Part shown: piece by piece, positions 1 through 6,550 of the stretch | How the letters are laid out: every line of letters starts with the position of its first letter | How positions within the stretch are numbered: the stretch's first letter is position 1 | From: CBDULQ01 sp965368115 | Lineage (GTDB): Bacteria > Pseudomonadota > Gammaproteobacteria > SZUA-229 | Assembly: GCA_965368115.1 (NCBI GenBank) | Contig: CBDULQ010000103.1 | Location: 1 to 12,270 of the forward strand | Direction: 5' to 3' | DNA length: 12,270 bases | Notes under the pieces: model-generated | Database searches by the model: none | The model's input: only the letters and a program-made list of their open reading frames with translations | What the model was told of the DNA's origin: nothing | Position numbers and translations under genes: made by a program

Positions 1-505
1 GTGCGGCGGGTTCCATGTCGCCCTCTGTAGTAGAACCTTCAGGCGCTGCGCTGTCGTTGTCCATGGCAGGCTCAGCGGCGGGCGTGTCCTCGCCAGCAGG
101 CTGTTCGGCGGCACTGGCCGCATCGACATAATTAAAGCTTTCCTGGGTCAACAGGTTGCCGCCTTCGTCAACCACGGATACGGTCCACTGACCGGTCCAG
201 GACGACGCCAGGTTCTTGCTGGACCAGACACGCCAGCGATCACCGCCCACATTGAAGGTGACTTCGGCACGCACTTCACCGCCCTGTTCCCAGCGATGGG
301 TGATGGCATGACCGTACATATCGGAAATTTCGGTGAAGAAATAAATCTTCGTGGTGTCGTTGCTAAGTTCGCTAACCTGGTCCACCGGTTCACGGTCTTC
401 GATCGCGGTGGTGAAAGCCGATCGTGTGACGCCGGTTTCAGCGTGCAACACGCCGCTTACAGTCAGTACAAACAGAGCCGCTAACACTTGTATTGTTTTC
501 ATCAT
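1..505 (-). CDS. DUF2914 domain protein, secreted, C-terminus cut by window edge
   Basis: The 168 visible codons begin with a typical signal peptide: Met-Met-Lys, a hydrophobic stretch (residues 5-18), and a probable cleavage after the Leu-His-Ala at about 20-22. The mature part begins GVTRSAFTTAIEDREPVD and contains ITHRWEQGG, VTFNVGGDRWRVWSSKNL and WTGQWTVSVVDEGG. This pattern of W/G-rich beta strands fits the DUF2914 family, a small domain of unknown function in proteobacterial envelope proteins. From about residue 125 the chain becomes an Ala/Pro/Glu/Asp-rich low-complexity tail that runs off the window. Two adjacent ATGs (503-505 and 500-502) are possible starts. A GGAGG at 512-516 lies 6 nt from the first, so I chose that one. 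It follows the carbonic anhydrase-like gene by 45 nt on the same strand with no terminator, so co-transcription with gor is likely. Function is unknown; a periplasmic location is inferred. Confidence 0.8.
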   Translation of the reverse strand, partial: MMKTIQVLAALFVLTVSGVLHAETGVTRSAFTTAIEDREPVDQVSELSNDTTKIYFFTEISDMYGHAITHRWEQGGEVRAEVTFNVGGDRWRVWSSKNLASSWTGQWTVSVVDEGGNLLTQESFNYVDAASAAEQPAGEDTPAAEPAMDNDSAAPEGSTTEGDMEPAA

Positions 506-550
506 TTTCCCCCTCCAGGAATGGTGTCTACTACGATGGAACGACTGGCT

Positions 551-1093
551 TTATTGTTCACTATTCATATAGTCGTTTTTGAGAGCTACATAATGTTTTG
601 CCGAATACTCGAAGAAGGCTTTCTCCTTGTCGCTCAGTTCACGCACCTGGCGTGCCGGTGAGCCCAGGTAGAGATAGCCGCCTTCCAGTGTTTTTCCGGG
701 TGAGACCACGCTGCCCGCACCGATCATTGCACCGGCTTTGACCACCGCACCATCCAGCACCACCGATCCCATGCCGATTAGACAGCCGTCCTCGATGGTA
801 CAGGCATGCAACACTACATTATGGCCAACCGTAACATCGTTCCCGATGGCCAGCGGATAACCGTCCGGTGCGAAAGGTCCTGCGTGGGTCACATGCAATA
901 CGGAACCGTCCTGAATATTCGTCCGTTCACCGATGCGAATCTTATTGACGTCACCGCGAATCGCCGCCATCGGCCACACCGAAGTATCGGCGCCGATGAT
1001 CACATCACCGATGATACTGCAATGCGGATCGATATAGGCACTGTCAGCAACCTGAGGCGTGGTACCTTTATAGGAACGAATCGGTTCAGCCAT
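551..1093 (-). CDS. Gamma carbonic anhydrase-like hexapeptide-repeat protein (YrdA/CaiE type)
   Basis: This 180-residue protein is a left-handed beta-helix of the gamma carbonic anhydrase family. Hexapeptide-type repeats run through most of the chain (for example IIGDVIIGADTSVW and GCLIGMGSVVLDGAVV). The three zinc-ligand histidines of archaeal Cam (81, 117, 122) correspond to His67 (in GSVLHVTH), His91 and His96 (in VGHNVVLHAC). Arg46, Asp48 and Gln61 (IRGD and NIQDG) match the conserved Arg59, Asp61 and Gln75. The acidic loop with the proton-shuttle Glu84 of Cam is missing, as in YrdA-like bacterial members, so real CO2 hydration activity is uncertain. Length is normal for the family. The ATG has a GGAGGG seven bases upstream. 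It starts 14 nt after the gor stop, so the two are almost certainly one transcript. Confidence 0.93.
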   Translation of the reverse strand: MAEPIRSYKGTTPQVADSAYIDPHCSIIGDVIIGADTSVWPMAAIRGDVNKIRIGERTNIQDGSVLHVTHAGPFAPDGYPLAIGNDVTVGHNVVLHACTIEDGCLIGMGSVVLDGAVVKAGAMIGAGSVVSPGKTLEGGYLYLGSPARQVRELSDKEKAFFEYSAKHYVALKNDYMNSEQ

Positions 1094-1107
1094 GTTACTG
1101 CCCTCCG

Positions 1108-2463
1108 TTAACGCATGGTAACCAGTTCCTCTGAACTGGTGGGGTGTATGGCAATCGTATCATCCAGGTCTTTTTTATGCGCGCCCATGCGAATGGCGAC
1201 GGCAAAGCCCTGCAACATTTCATCAGCACCGGGACCAATGATGTGGCAACCCACCACCTTTTCCTGAGCGCCGACACAGACCAGTTTCATCGCGGTATTC
1301 ACCTGATGATCGGTCAATGCGTTGTACATGGCGGTGAAACGAGTCTGATAAATTTTTACCGCTTCACCATGCTGTTCGCGCGCTTCCGCTTCGGTAAGTC
1401 CCACGGTACCGATCGGCGGATGACTGAACACCACTGTGGGAATCAACTGGTAATCGACATGGCGATCAGTCTGGTGATTGTACAGTCGATCGGCCAGCCG
1501 TCGACCGGCAGCTATCGCCACCGGTGTCAGCGGTGCGCGTCCGGTGACATCACCGAGTGCGAAAATATTTTCGACATTGGTTTCCTGGTACAGGGAAGTC
1601 TGGATGTAGCCCTGTTCATCCGTTTCGATACCCACAGCCTCCAGGTTCATGCCCGCCGTGTTCGGCTCGCGACCGATGGCCCAGATCAGTTGATCGAAAC
1701 CGGTGGTGGTGCGTCCCTTGTCATCGATCACGCTCAGTGTGTCGTCTTCGGCCTGAGTAATTTCAGTCAGCTGGGTGCCGGGCAGAATGTCGATACCGGC
1801 ATCGAGCATTTCCTCCAGCAGGGCCTCGCGCAACATGGCATCGAAGCTGCGCAACAAATGCTGTTTGCGCAGGAACATGCACACGTCGGTGCCGAGACTT
1901 TTCAGCAAACCGGCCAGTTCGACGGCGATGTAACCGGAGCCGACAATGGCCACCCGTTTCGGTTGCTGTTTCAGTTCGAAGAAACCGTCCGAAGTAATAC
2001 CCAGATCGGCACCTGGAATATCCGGCACCGAAGGTTTGGTACCCGGCGACACCACAATGTGTTTCGCGGTGTACTGTTTGCCATCCACGTCGAGGGTATG
2101 CGCATCGACAAATTTTGCGAAACCTGGAATCTCGGCGATGTTGGAGTCGCTCAAATAAGTGTGATACCAGTTGTTGATACCGCTGATGTAATCGTCACGC
2201 TTCTTTATCAGTTGTGACCAGTCGAAGCCCTCCTTGCTGACCTTGAAGCCGTAGCTTTTTGCATCTTCGATGGCATGGGCCAGGCTGGCGCCAAACCACA
2301 TGACCTTCTTCGGTACGCAGCCGACATTCACACAGGTACCGCCCAGTTTACCGCTTTCCACAACCGCGGATTTGATACCGTATGCCGCGGCTCGCTCGGC
2401 GACTGACAGGCCACCACTGCCGGCACCGATGGCAATCAGGTCGTAATCGTATTGTTCAGTCAT
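1108..2463 (-). CDS. gor: Glutathione-disulfide reductase
   Basis: Cytoplasmic FAD flavoenzyme that reduces glutathione disulfide with NADPH. At 451 residues it is essentially full length (E. coli Gor is 450). The FAD dinucleotide fold starts at residue 9 (IAIGAGSGG). The redox-active disulfide is Cys44/Cys49 in GGTCVNVGCVPKK. The NADPH fold is at about 171 (VAIVGSGYIAVELAG), with Arg199 and Arg205 (FLRK, LRSF) matching the 2'-phosphate-binding arginines 198 and 204 of E. coli Gor, which supports NADPH rather than NADH. The second FAD motif is IFALGDVTG. The catalytic acid-base pair is His440/Glu445 in AIHPTSSEE near the C-terminus; dimerisation-domain sequence precedes it. All key residues are present. 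An AAGG lies 7 nt before the ATG. It is first in a probable three-gene minus-strand unit and divergent from ubiA. Confidence 0.97.
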   Translation of the reverse strand: MTEQYDYDLIAIGAGSGGLSVAERAAAYGIKSAVVESGKLGGTCVNVGCVPKKVMWFGASLAHAIEDAKSYGFKVSKEGFDWSQLIKKRDDYISGINNWYHTYLSDSNIAEIPGFAKFVDAHTLDVDGKQYTAKHIVVSPGTKPSVPDIPGADLGITSDGFFELKQQPKRVAIVGSGYIAVELAGLLKSLGTDVCMFLRKQHLLRSFDAMLREALLEEMLDAGIDILPGTQLTEITQAEDDTLSVIDDKGRTTTGFDQLIWAIGREPNTAGMNLEAVGIETDEQGYIQTSLYQETNVENIFALGDVTGRAPLTPVAIAAGRRLADRLYNHQTDRHVDYQLIPTVVFSHPPIGTVGLTEAEAREQHGEAVKIYQTRFTAMYNALTDHQVNTAMKLVCVGAQEKVVGCHIIGPGADEMLQGFAVAIRMGAHKKDLDDTIAIHPTSSEELVTMR

Positions 2464-2537
2464 TAAAAAACCTTAAGCCAGAAGTTCAGGTCGGTTAATA
2501 TAACAGCCTCAGCCAGCACATAACACTCGAAAAATTG
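2464..2537. promoter_or_regulatory. Divergent gor/ubiA promoter interval
   Basis: This 74-nt gap separates two genes pointing outward, so it should hold both promoters. An AT-rich core at 2495-2503 (TTAATATAA) offers -10-like hexamers on both strands: TATAAC (2499-2504) on plus and TATATT (2497-2502) on minus. I could not find a good -35 at standard spacing for either, so the exact elements are not established. Confidence 0.35.
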
Positions 2538-3449
2538 ATGCTTATCTTCCGTAAACTGCGCCGGTTAAACGATACTGCGCGCTATCAGCAGCTCATCGAT
2601 CGACTGGAACTCTACGCCCAGCTCATGCGTCTCGATCGACCGATCGGTATCTATCTGCTGCTCTGGCCGACACTCTGGGCCCTGTGGATTGCCGCCGAAG
2701 GCTGGCCCGACTGGGACGTGCTGATCGTGTTCGTACTTGGTGTAATCCTGATGCGTTCTGCCGGCTGTGCCATCAACGACTACGCCGATCGCCACATCGA
2801 TCCACATGTCGAGCGCACCAGGCATCGCCCGCTGGCCGCCGGCAAGGTGAGTAGCCGGGAAACCCTGATGGTGTTCGCCACCCTGTCCCTGTGCGCATTC
2901 CTGCTGGTGCTGCTGATGAACAGGCTGACCGTTTACATGTCCTTCGTCGGCATCGCGCTGGCGGCCAGTTATCCCTTCATGAAACGTTTTCACTACATGC
3001 CACAAGTGCATCTCGGTGCTGCATTCGGCTGGGCGGTACCGATGGCATTTACCGCGCAGGCCAATGAAATCACCAACCTGACCTGGTTACTGTTCATGGG
3101 CAATATTCTCTGGGCCACCGCCTACGACACCATGTACGCCATGGCGGATCGCGAAGACGACCTGAAAATCGGCGTCAAATCCACCGCCATCCTGTTCGGC
3201 GATGCAGATAAACTGATCATCGGCATATTACAGGCGCTGCTCATCCTGGACCTGATTTTCATCGGCCAGCAAGCGCAACTGGGCCTGTTCTATTACCTCG
3301 GCGTGGCGATCGCCGCGCTACTCGCCCTGTACCACCAGTTCCTGATTCGGCAACGCAAACCCGCCGACTGTTTTCGCGCGTTTCTGCACAACAACTGGTT
3401 CGGCATGGCGGTGTTCATCGGCATTTTTCTCGATTACACAATTGATTGA
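2538..3449 (+). CDS. ubiA: 4-hydroxybenzoate polyprenyltransferase
   Basis: Integral inner-membrane prenyltransferase that attaches the polyprenyl tail to 4-hydroxybenzoate, an early committed step of ubiquinone synthesis. The 303-residue protein (E. coli 290) aligns by eye with E. coli UbiA throughout: RPIGIYLLLWPTLWALW, LMRSAGCAINDYADR, SYPFMKR, AAFGWAVPMAF and KSTAILFG. The first Mg-diphosphate motif is NDYADRHID at residues 80-88; the second is DREDD at 204-208. About eight or nine hydrophobic membrane segments are visible. I start at the ATG at 2538; the TTG immediately before it (2535) is in frame but less likely. No clear Shine-Dalgarno precedes either. The N-terminus is about 15 residues longer than in E. 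coli, so a later start cannot be excluded. ubiC, its frequent partner, is not adjacent: the upstream neighbour is the divergent gor. Confidence 0.96.
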   Translation: MLIFRKLRRLNDTARYQQLIDRLELYAQLMRLDRPIGIYLLLWPTLWALWIAAEGWPDWDVLIVFVLGVILMRSAGCAINDYADRHIDPHVERTRHRPLAAGKVSSRETLMVFATLSLCAFLLVLLMNRLTVYMSFVGIALAASYPFMKRFHYMPQVHLGAAFGWAVPMAFTAQANEITNLTWLLFMGNILWATAYDTMYAMADREDDLKIGVKSTAILFGDADKLIIGILQALLILDLIFIGQQAQLGLFYYLGVAIAALLALYHQFLIRQRKPADCFRAFLHNNWFGMAVFIGIFLDYTID

Positions 3450-3569
3450 CCGCCTGCTCAGAACGCTTTTAACACGAACGCAATTACATATTTGCTTCAC
3501 AAACGGGGAATAAAATTCGCCCCTGTTGCGTCATTGTGACAGGCAAGTGCTGAACGGATCGAGGTGAAT
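3450..3569 (+). promoter_or_regulatory. Upstream/leader region of the cold-shock gene
   Basis: These 120 nt lie between ubiA and the cold-shock gene. A TAAAAT hexamer (3511-3516) matches the -10 consensus at 5 of 6 positions, but no -35 sits at the usual distance (TTGCTT at 3492-3497 leaves only 13 nt). GGGG (3505-3508) and CCCC (3520-3523) flank it and could pair. There is no T-tract terminator after ubiA, so read-through from ubiA is possible. I see no recognisable cold-box. Confidence 0.3.
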
Positions 3570-3782
3570 ATGTCAGATGAACAGGTAACCGGCACAGTTA
3601 AATGGTTCAACGATGCCAAGGGTTATGGCTTTTTGCAGCAGGATAACGGACCGGATGTGTTCGTCCATTTCAGCGTTATCAACGGCGAAGGACGACGCAC
3701 CCTCAAGGAAGGACAGAAAGTCAGCTTTCAGGTCAATGAGGGCGACAAGGGACTGCAGGCCGACAACGTAACCATACTGTAA
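3570..3782 (+). CDS. Cold-shock domain protein (CspA family)
   Basis: A 70-residue, single OB-fold nucleic-acid-binding protein of the CspA family, expected to bind single-stranded RNA/DNA and melt RNA secondary structure. RNP1 is KGYGFL (17-22) and RNP2 is VFVHF (30-34), following the hallmark TGTVKWFND. The rest (RRTLKEGQKVSF, KGLQADNV) follows the family to its end, and the length is typical. RNP1 has Tyr where CspA has Phe, and VINGEG replaces the usual AIQ-type segment, so I do not assign it to a particular csp paralogue. The ATG at 3570 is preceded by GAGG at 3561-3564 with 5-nt spacing. An in-frame GTG at 3564 overlaps that ribosome-binding site and is rejected. The gene is followed directly by a strong terminator. 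Cold induction is not shown by the sequence. Confidence 0.96.
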   Translation: MSDEQVTGTVKWFNDAKGYGFLQQDNGPDVFVHFSVINGEGRRTLKEGQKVSFQVNEGDKGLQADNVTIL

Positions 3783-3791
3783 GCCACGCAT

Positions 3792-3823
3792 AAAAAACCG
3801 TGTCGCTCGAACACGGTTTTTTT
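3792..3823. terminator. Bidirectional rho-independent terminator between cold-shock gene and hemolysin III gene
   Basis: A perfect 12-bp stem pairs 3792-3803 (A6 then CCGTGT) with 3811-3822 (ACACGG then T6) around a 7-nt loop. The T-run continues one base on plus, and the A-run gives a T-run on minus, so it can end transcripts from both convergent genes. Outer arms GCCAC (3783-3787) and GTGGC (3824-3828) can extend the stem across a small bulge. Confidence 0.92.
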
Positions 3824-3846
3824 GTGGCGCCCGACATATCACGCCA

Positions 3847-4494
3847 TCAGGGAATCACGTAAAACAGAATGGCGAAATAATGGAATACGCTACCGGCCAG
3901 CACAAACACATGCCAGATGGCATGGTGATACGCCAGCTTGCGCCACAGATAGAAAATCACTCCGAAGCTGTAACATAATCCACCGATCAGCAATAACCAG
4001 AGTCCACCGGTTGCCAGTTTGTCGAGCATCGGATCGATGGCAATGATCACGATCCAGCCCATGGCCAGATACAGTCCCAGTGAAATACGTCGCAGGCTGT
4101 TCAGACTGACGAACTTCATCACCACACCCAGCAGGGCAATACCCCACACCACACCAAACAGACTCCAGCCCCAGGGGCCGCGTAAAGTCACCAGTGTAAA
4201 CGGTGTGTAGGTGCCGGCGATGAGCAGGAAGATGGCGGCATGATCGAGCTGACGCAACACATGCTTGGCTTTTGGGTGGGTGACGGCGTGATACAGGGTG
4301 GACGCACTGTACATCAGAATCAGAGTGGCGCCGAATATACTGCTGCTGACCACATGCCAGGCGTCGCCTTTGATGACCGAGAAAGCCACCAGCACCACCA
4401 GACCGGCAATACTGAGCAGGGTCCCCAGACCATGAATGATACTGTGGGCAATCTCCTCGCCCAGTGAATAGCGTACGCTGAGTGCGCTTGCCAT
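3847..4494 (-). CDS. Hemolysin III / PAQR family seven-TM membrane protein
   Basis: A 215-residue polytopic membrane protein with seven hydrophobic segments. Family hallmarks are GEEIAHSIIHGLG near the N-terminus, SASTLYHA (65-70 region), LDHAAIFLLIAGTYTPF (83-99) and a final helix with HAIWHVFVLAGSVFHY. By comparison with the adiponectin receptor fold, the zinc-site residues are His69, His191 and His195, with Asp84 the conserved aspartate; all are present. The name comes from Bacillus cereus hemolysin III, but bacterial members such as YqfA are probably hydrolase-like or membrane-homeostasis proteins. Haemolytic activity should not be inferred. An AGGAGG lies 5 nt before the ATG, the strongest ribosome-binding site in the window. 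It is 65 nt downstream of the GGDEF gene on the same strand and ends at the shared terminator. Confidence 0.93.
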   Translation of the reverse strand: MASALSVRYSLGEEIAHSIIHGLGTLLSIAGLVVLVAFSVIKGDAWHVVSSSIFGATLILMYSASTLYHAVTHPKAKHVLRQLDHAAIFLLIAGTYTPFTLVTLRGPWGWSLFGVVWGIALLGVVMKFVSLNSLRRISLGLYLAMGWIVIIAIDPMLDKLATGGLWLLLIGGLCYSFGVIFYLWRKLAYHHAIWHVFVLAGSVFHYFAILFYVIP

Positions 4495-4559
4495 GATCGC
4501 CTCCTGAGGGATTTGTTCGATGGATCAGCCGCTCATACTGAGTCAGCACCCGACGGCTG

Positions 4560-5813
4560 TCAACTCTCCAGAGGCTCCAGTTCACCGGTGACGATGCGAT
4601 TGCGACCCGCCGCCTTGGCCTGATACAGCGCCTTGTCCGCGGCCGTGAACAGGCTGAGCGCCGACACCCGGTCACTGGGATAGGTCACCGCCAGACCGAT
4701 GCTCACGGTAACGAAATCGTTTACCTCCGAGGAGGCATGTGGAATCCGCGCATGACGCAGATTGTGCTGGATCGTCTCCGCCACCGTACGTGCCCCGGCT
4801 TCGTCACTGTCCGGTAACAGGGCGACGAATTCCTCACCGCCGATACGGGCGATGATATCGCTGGGCCGGTTCAGTGAATTGGACAACACATAGGCCACGG
4901 ATTTCAGACATTCGTCACCGGACAGGTGGCCGTAGTGATCGTTATAGGCCTTGAAGAAATCGATATCGATCACCAGCATCGCCAGACGCTTGCTTTCACG
5001 ATGGCATTTCTTCCATTCCATCTCCAGCTGACGTTCGAAATAGCGCCGGTTATACAACTGGGTCAGCGCATCGACCAGAATCATGTGCTCCAGTTTTTCA
5101 TTGGCGTCCTGCAGTTTCTCGGTACGCTGCTCGAGAATGTATTTCATGCGCAAACTGTCGGTAATGTATTCATCGGTGCGTGCGATGGCGATGAGGATAC
5201 TGATCATGTACAGGGCATTGATCATCAGAATGATCGCCAGTTTATCGAGCAGCGCCGTCGCCACCCACAGCATATAGGGCACCACGGTGGGAATGATGTA
5301 GGCAAACAGGGTCTGCTTGTGAATACCGAGCAAAGGAATGGCACCGCCGGACAGGCCGATCAGTACCAGGAAAATCAGCACCTGGTCGACACTGGACAGC
5401 ATGGGTCCCATGATCAGTCCGGCGCCGCCCCAGACCATCCCGGTCAGAAACGTCAATAAGGTGAAACGGCGGCACCAGATGCGGTAATCGGGCAGCTGAA
5501 TACTATCGATTTTTCGGAAAAACACGGTCACCAGACGATGCCGCGCCATGATCACGGCAAAGGCCGTCAACCACCAGCCGATACCGACCGTGTAATGGCC
5601 GGCGGCGAGCGACACATGCAGGAAGACAGACGACACCAGGAGAGACAGAATCCAGCTCAGGCGAAAATTTCCGAACAGGATTTTCACCTTTTCGCGGAAC
5701 ACCCACTGTTCGATTTCCTGTTGATTACCCTGCAGGGATATTGTCACTTCACCATTTCCTGTTGTTCCAGGCCTGTCAACAGGCCCCGGGAGCTCGCGCG
5801 ATGCTCCACACAT
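4560..5813 (-). CDS. Membrane-bound GGDEF diguanylate cyclase
   Basis: A predicted inner-membrane sensor that makes cyclic di-GMP. Residues about 52-212 contain six hydrophobic segments in a region I do not match to a named sensor domain. A short coiled-coil-like linker (EQRTEKLQDANEKLEHM, 228-244) leads into a complete GGDEF domain from about 248 (DALTQLYNRRYFE). The active-site loop is GGEEF at 325-329; metal ligand Asp283 lies in DIDFFKAYND. An RPSD inhibitory I-site (316-319) sits exactly five residues before it, so product feedback inhibition is expected. There is no EAL domain. The 417-residue start at 5813 overlaps the end of comF by 38 nt. A GTG at 5745-5747, with AGGA 9 nt upstream, would remove 22 unconserved-looking residues and avoid the overlap; it is a real alternative. 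The gene probably shares a transcript with comF upstream and hlyIII downstream. Confidence 0.93.
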   Translation of the reverse strand: MCGASRELPGPVDRPGTTGNGEVTISLQGNQQEIEQWVFREKVKILFGNFRLSWILSLLVSSVFLHVSLAAGHYTVGIGWWLTAFAVIMARHRLVTVFFRKIDSIQLPDYRIWCRRFTLLTFLTGMVWGGAGLIMGPMLSSVDQVLIFLVLIGLSGGAIPLLGIHKQTLFAYIIPTVVPYMLWVATALLDKLAIILMINALYMISILIAIARTDEYITDSLRMKYILEQRTEKLQDANEKLEHMILVDALTQLYNRRYFERQLEMEWKKCHRESKRLAMLVIDIDFFKAYNDHYGHLSGDECLKSVAYVLSNSLNRPSDIIARIGGEEFVALLPDSDEAGARTVAETIQHNLRHARIPHASSEVNDFVTVSIGLAVTYPSDRVSALSLFTAADKALYQAKAAGRNRIVTGELEPLES

Positions 5814-6474
5814 CCACTCGCGCCACTCCGGCCAATTTCATGATTCGGGTCATTTCGGAAACCGTGGAGCCGGTGGTGATCACATCATCAAGGATGACAA
5901 TATGATGATAGGCGTGCCGGTTGTCGAAGTGAAATGTCTGTTTGACATGCTTGCGACGTTCGGCAGCCGTACTCCCGATCTGGGGCGGTGAACTGCGCAG
6001 TTTTCGACAGCTGTGATCATCCACGGGAAGACCGGTGTGCCTGGAAAAAACGCTGGCCAGAACCCGGGACTGGTTGAATCCCCGTTCCCGGTAACGCTGC
6101 CGATGCAGGGGTACCGGGATGATACATTGCGCGCCCGCTGGCGAGGACGGAAAGCGCTGTATAGCGAGTTCTGCAAGTAATTGCCCGATGAATAACTTAG
6201 CATCGAATTTAAAGCGCTGAATCATCCATTCGAGGGGCTGTCGGTAGAGGAACGGGCTCCAGGCGCTATCGTAGATCGGCGGGCGCCGTAAACAGCGACC
6301 GCACAGGGCTTGCGGGGTGGCTACCGCAAGCGGCTCGGCGCAACGCACACAGGCATTTCGATTAACGGGCAGATCGGCGAGACAGGCGGCACAGAGGGCA
6401 AGCCGTTGATGGCCGGCGGCGCCACACAGTACGCAATCGCCGGGGTACACCGCCCGCAGTATGGATTTCAGCAT
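5776..6474 (-). CDS. comF: ComF-family phosphoribosyltransferase-like protein
   Basis: This 232-residue protein has the ComF/GntX layout. An N-terminal zinc-finger-like region has four Cys pairs (CVLC 14-17, CAAC 28-31, CVRC 42-45, CGRC 58-61). Next come the family motif VPLHRQRYRERGFNQS (121-136) and a type I phosphoribosyltransferase PRPP loop, VILDDVITTGST (193-204). Family members are linked to DNA uptake (ComFC in Bacillus, required for competence) or to carbon utilisation (GntX); the substrate is not known with certainty. The reading frame is open further upstream to 6621, but the ATG at 6474 gives the conserved family N-terminus (MLKSILRAVYPGDCVLC) and has an AGGGACGG just upstream, so I chose it. 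It is divergent from bioB, as in many gammaproteobacteria. No other competence gene is visible in the window. Confidence 0.93.
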   Translation of the reverse strand: MLKSILRAVYPGDCVLCGAAGHQRLALCAACLADLPVNRNACVRCAEPLAVATPQALCGRCLRRPPIYDSAWSPFLYRQPLEWMIQRFKFDAKLFIGQLLAELAIQRFPSSPAGAQCIIPVPLHRQRYRERGFNQSRVLASVFSRHTGLPVDDHSCRKLRSSPPQIGSTAAERRKHVKQTFHFDNRHAYHHIVILDDVITTGSTVSEMTRIMKLAGVARVDVWSIARAPGAC

Positions 6475-6507
6475 CGACCGTCCCTGTCCGTCAGCTCTGA
6501 AAAACGC

Positions 6508-6513
6508 TATTAT
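6508..6513 (+). promoter_or_regulatory. Possible bioB -10 element
   Basis: TATTAT matches the sigma-70 -10 consensus at 5 of 6 positions and lies 37 nt before the bioB ATG. The hexamer 18 nt upstream (CTGTCC) is a poor -35. It overlaps the proposed comF promoter on the other strand. Confidence 0.3.
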
Positions 6514-6539
6514 TACACCCCGTTTCACAATATTGGCAA
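6512..6539 (-). promoter_or_regulatory. Predicted comF promoter
   Basis: On the minus strand TTGCCA (6534-6539) and TGTAAT (6512-6517), each 5 of 6 to the sigma-70 consensus, are separated by 16 nt. This would start transcription about 30 nt before the comF ATG, and it supports that start codon over the longer open frame. Confidence 0.5.
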
Positions 6540-6550
6540 GACCCCGGCCC

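Noticed and set aside
1144..2217. Long 357-codon open frame on the plus strand
   Set aside because: It lies wholly antisense to gor, whose motifs are unambiguous. The product is His/Gln-rich with no family signature.
4526..4559. CAGCCG/CGGCTG inverted repeat after the GGDEF stop as a terminator
   Set aside because: The 22-nt loop and the absence of a T-run make it a poor terminator; at most it is an intercistronic hairpin.
3890..4675. 261-codon minus-strand frame overlapping the hemolysin III and GGDEF genes
   Set aside because: It is a shifted frame of two well-supported genes, with Arg/Cys/His-rich composition and no recognisable motif.
6461..6550. 30-residue upstream extension of bioB
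   Set aside because: It would run through the comF start and promoter, and BioB proteins begin near the ATG at 6551.
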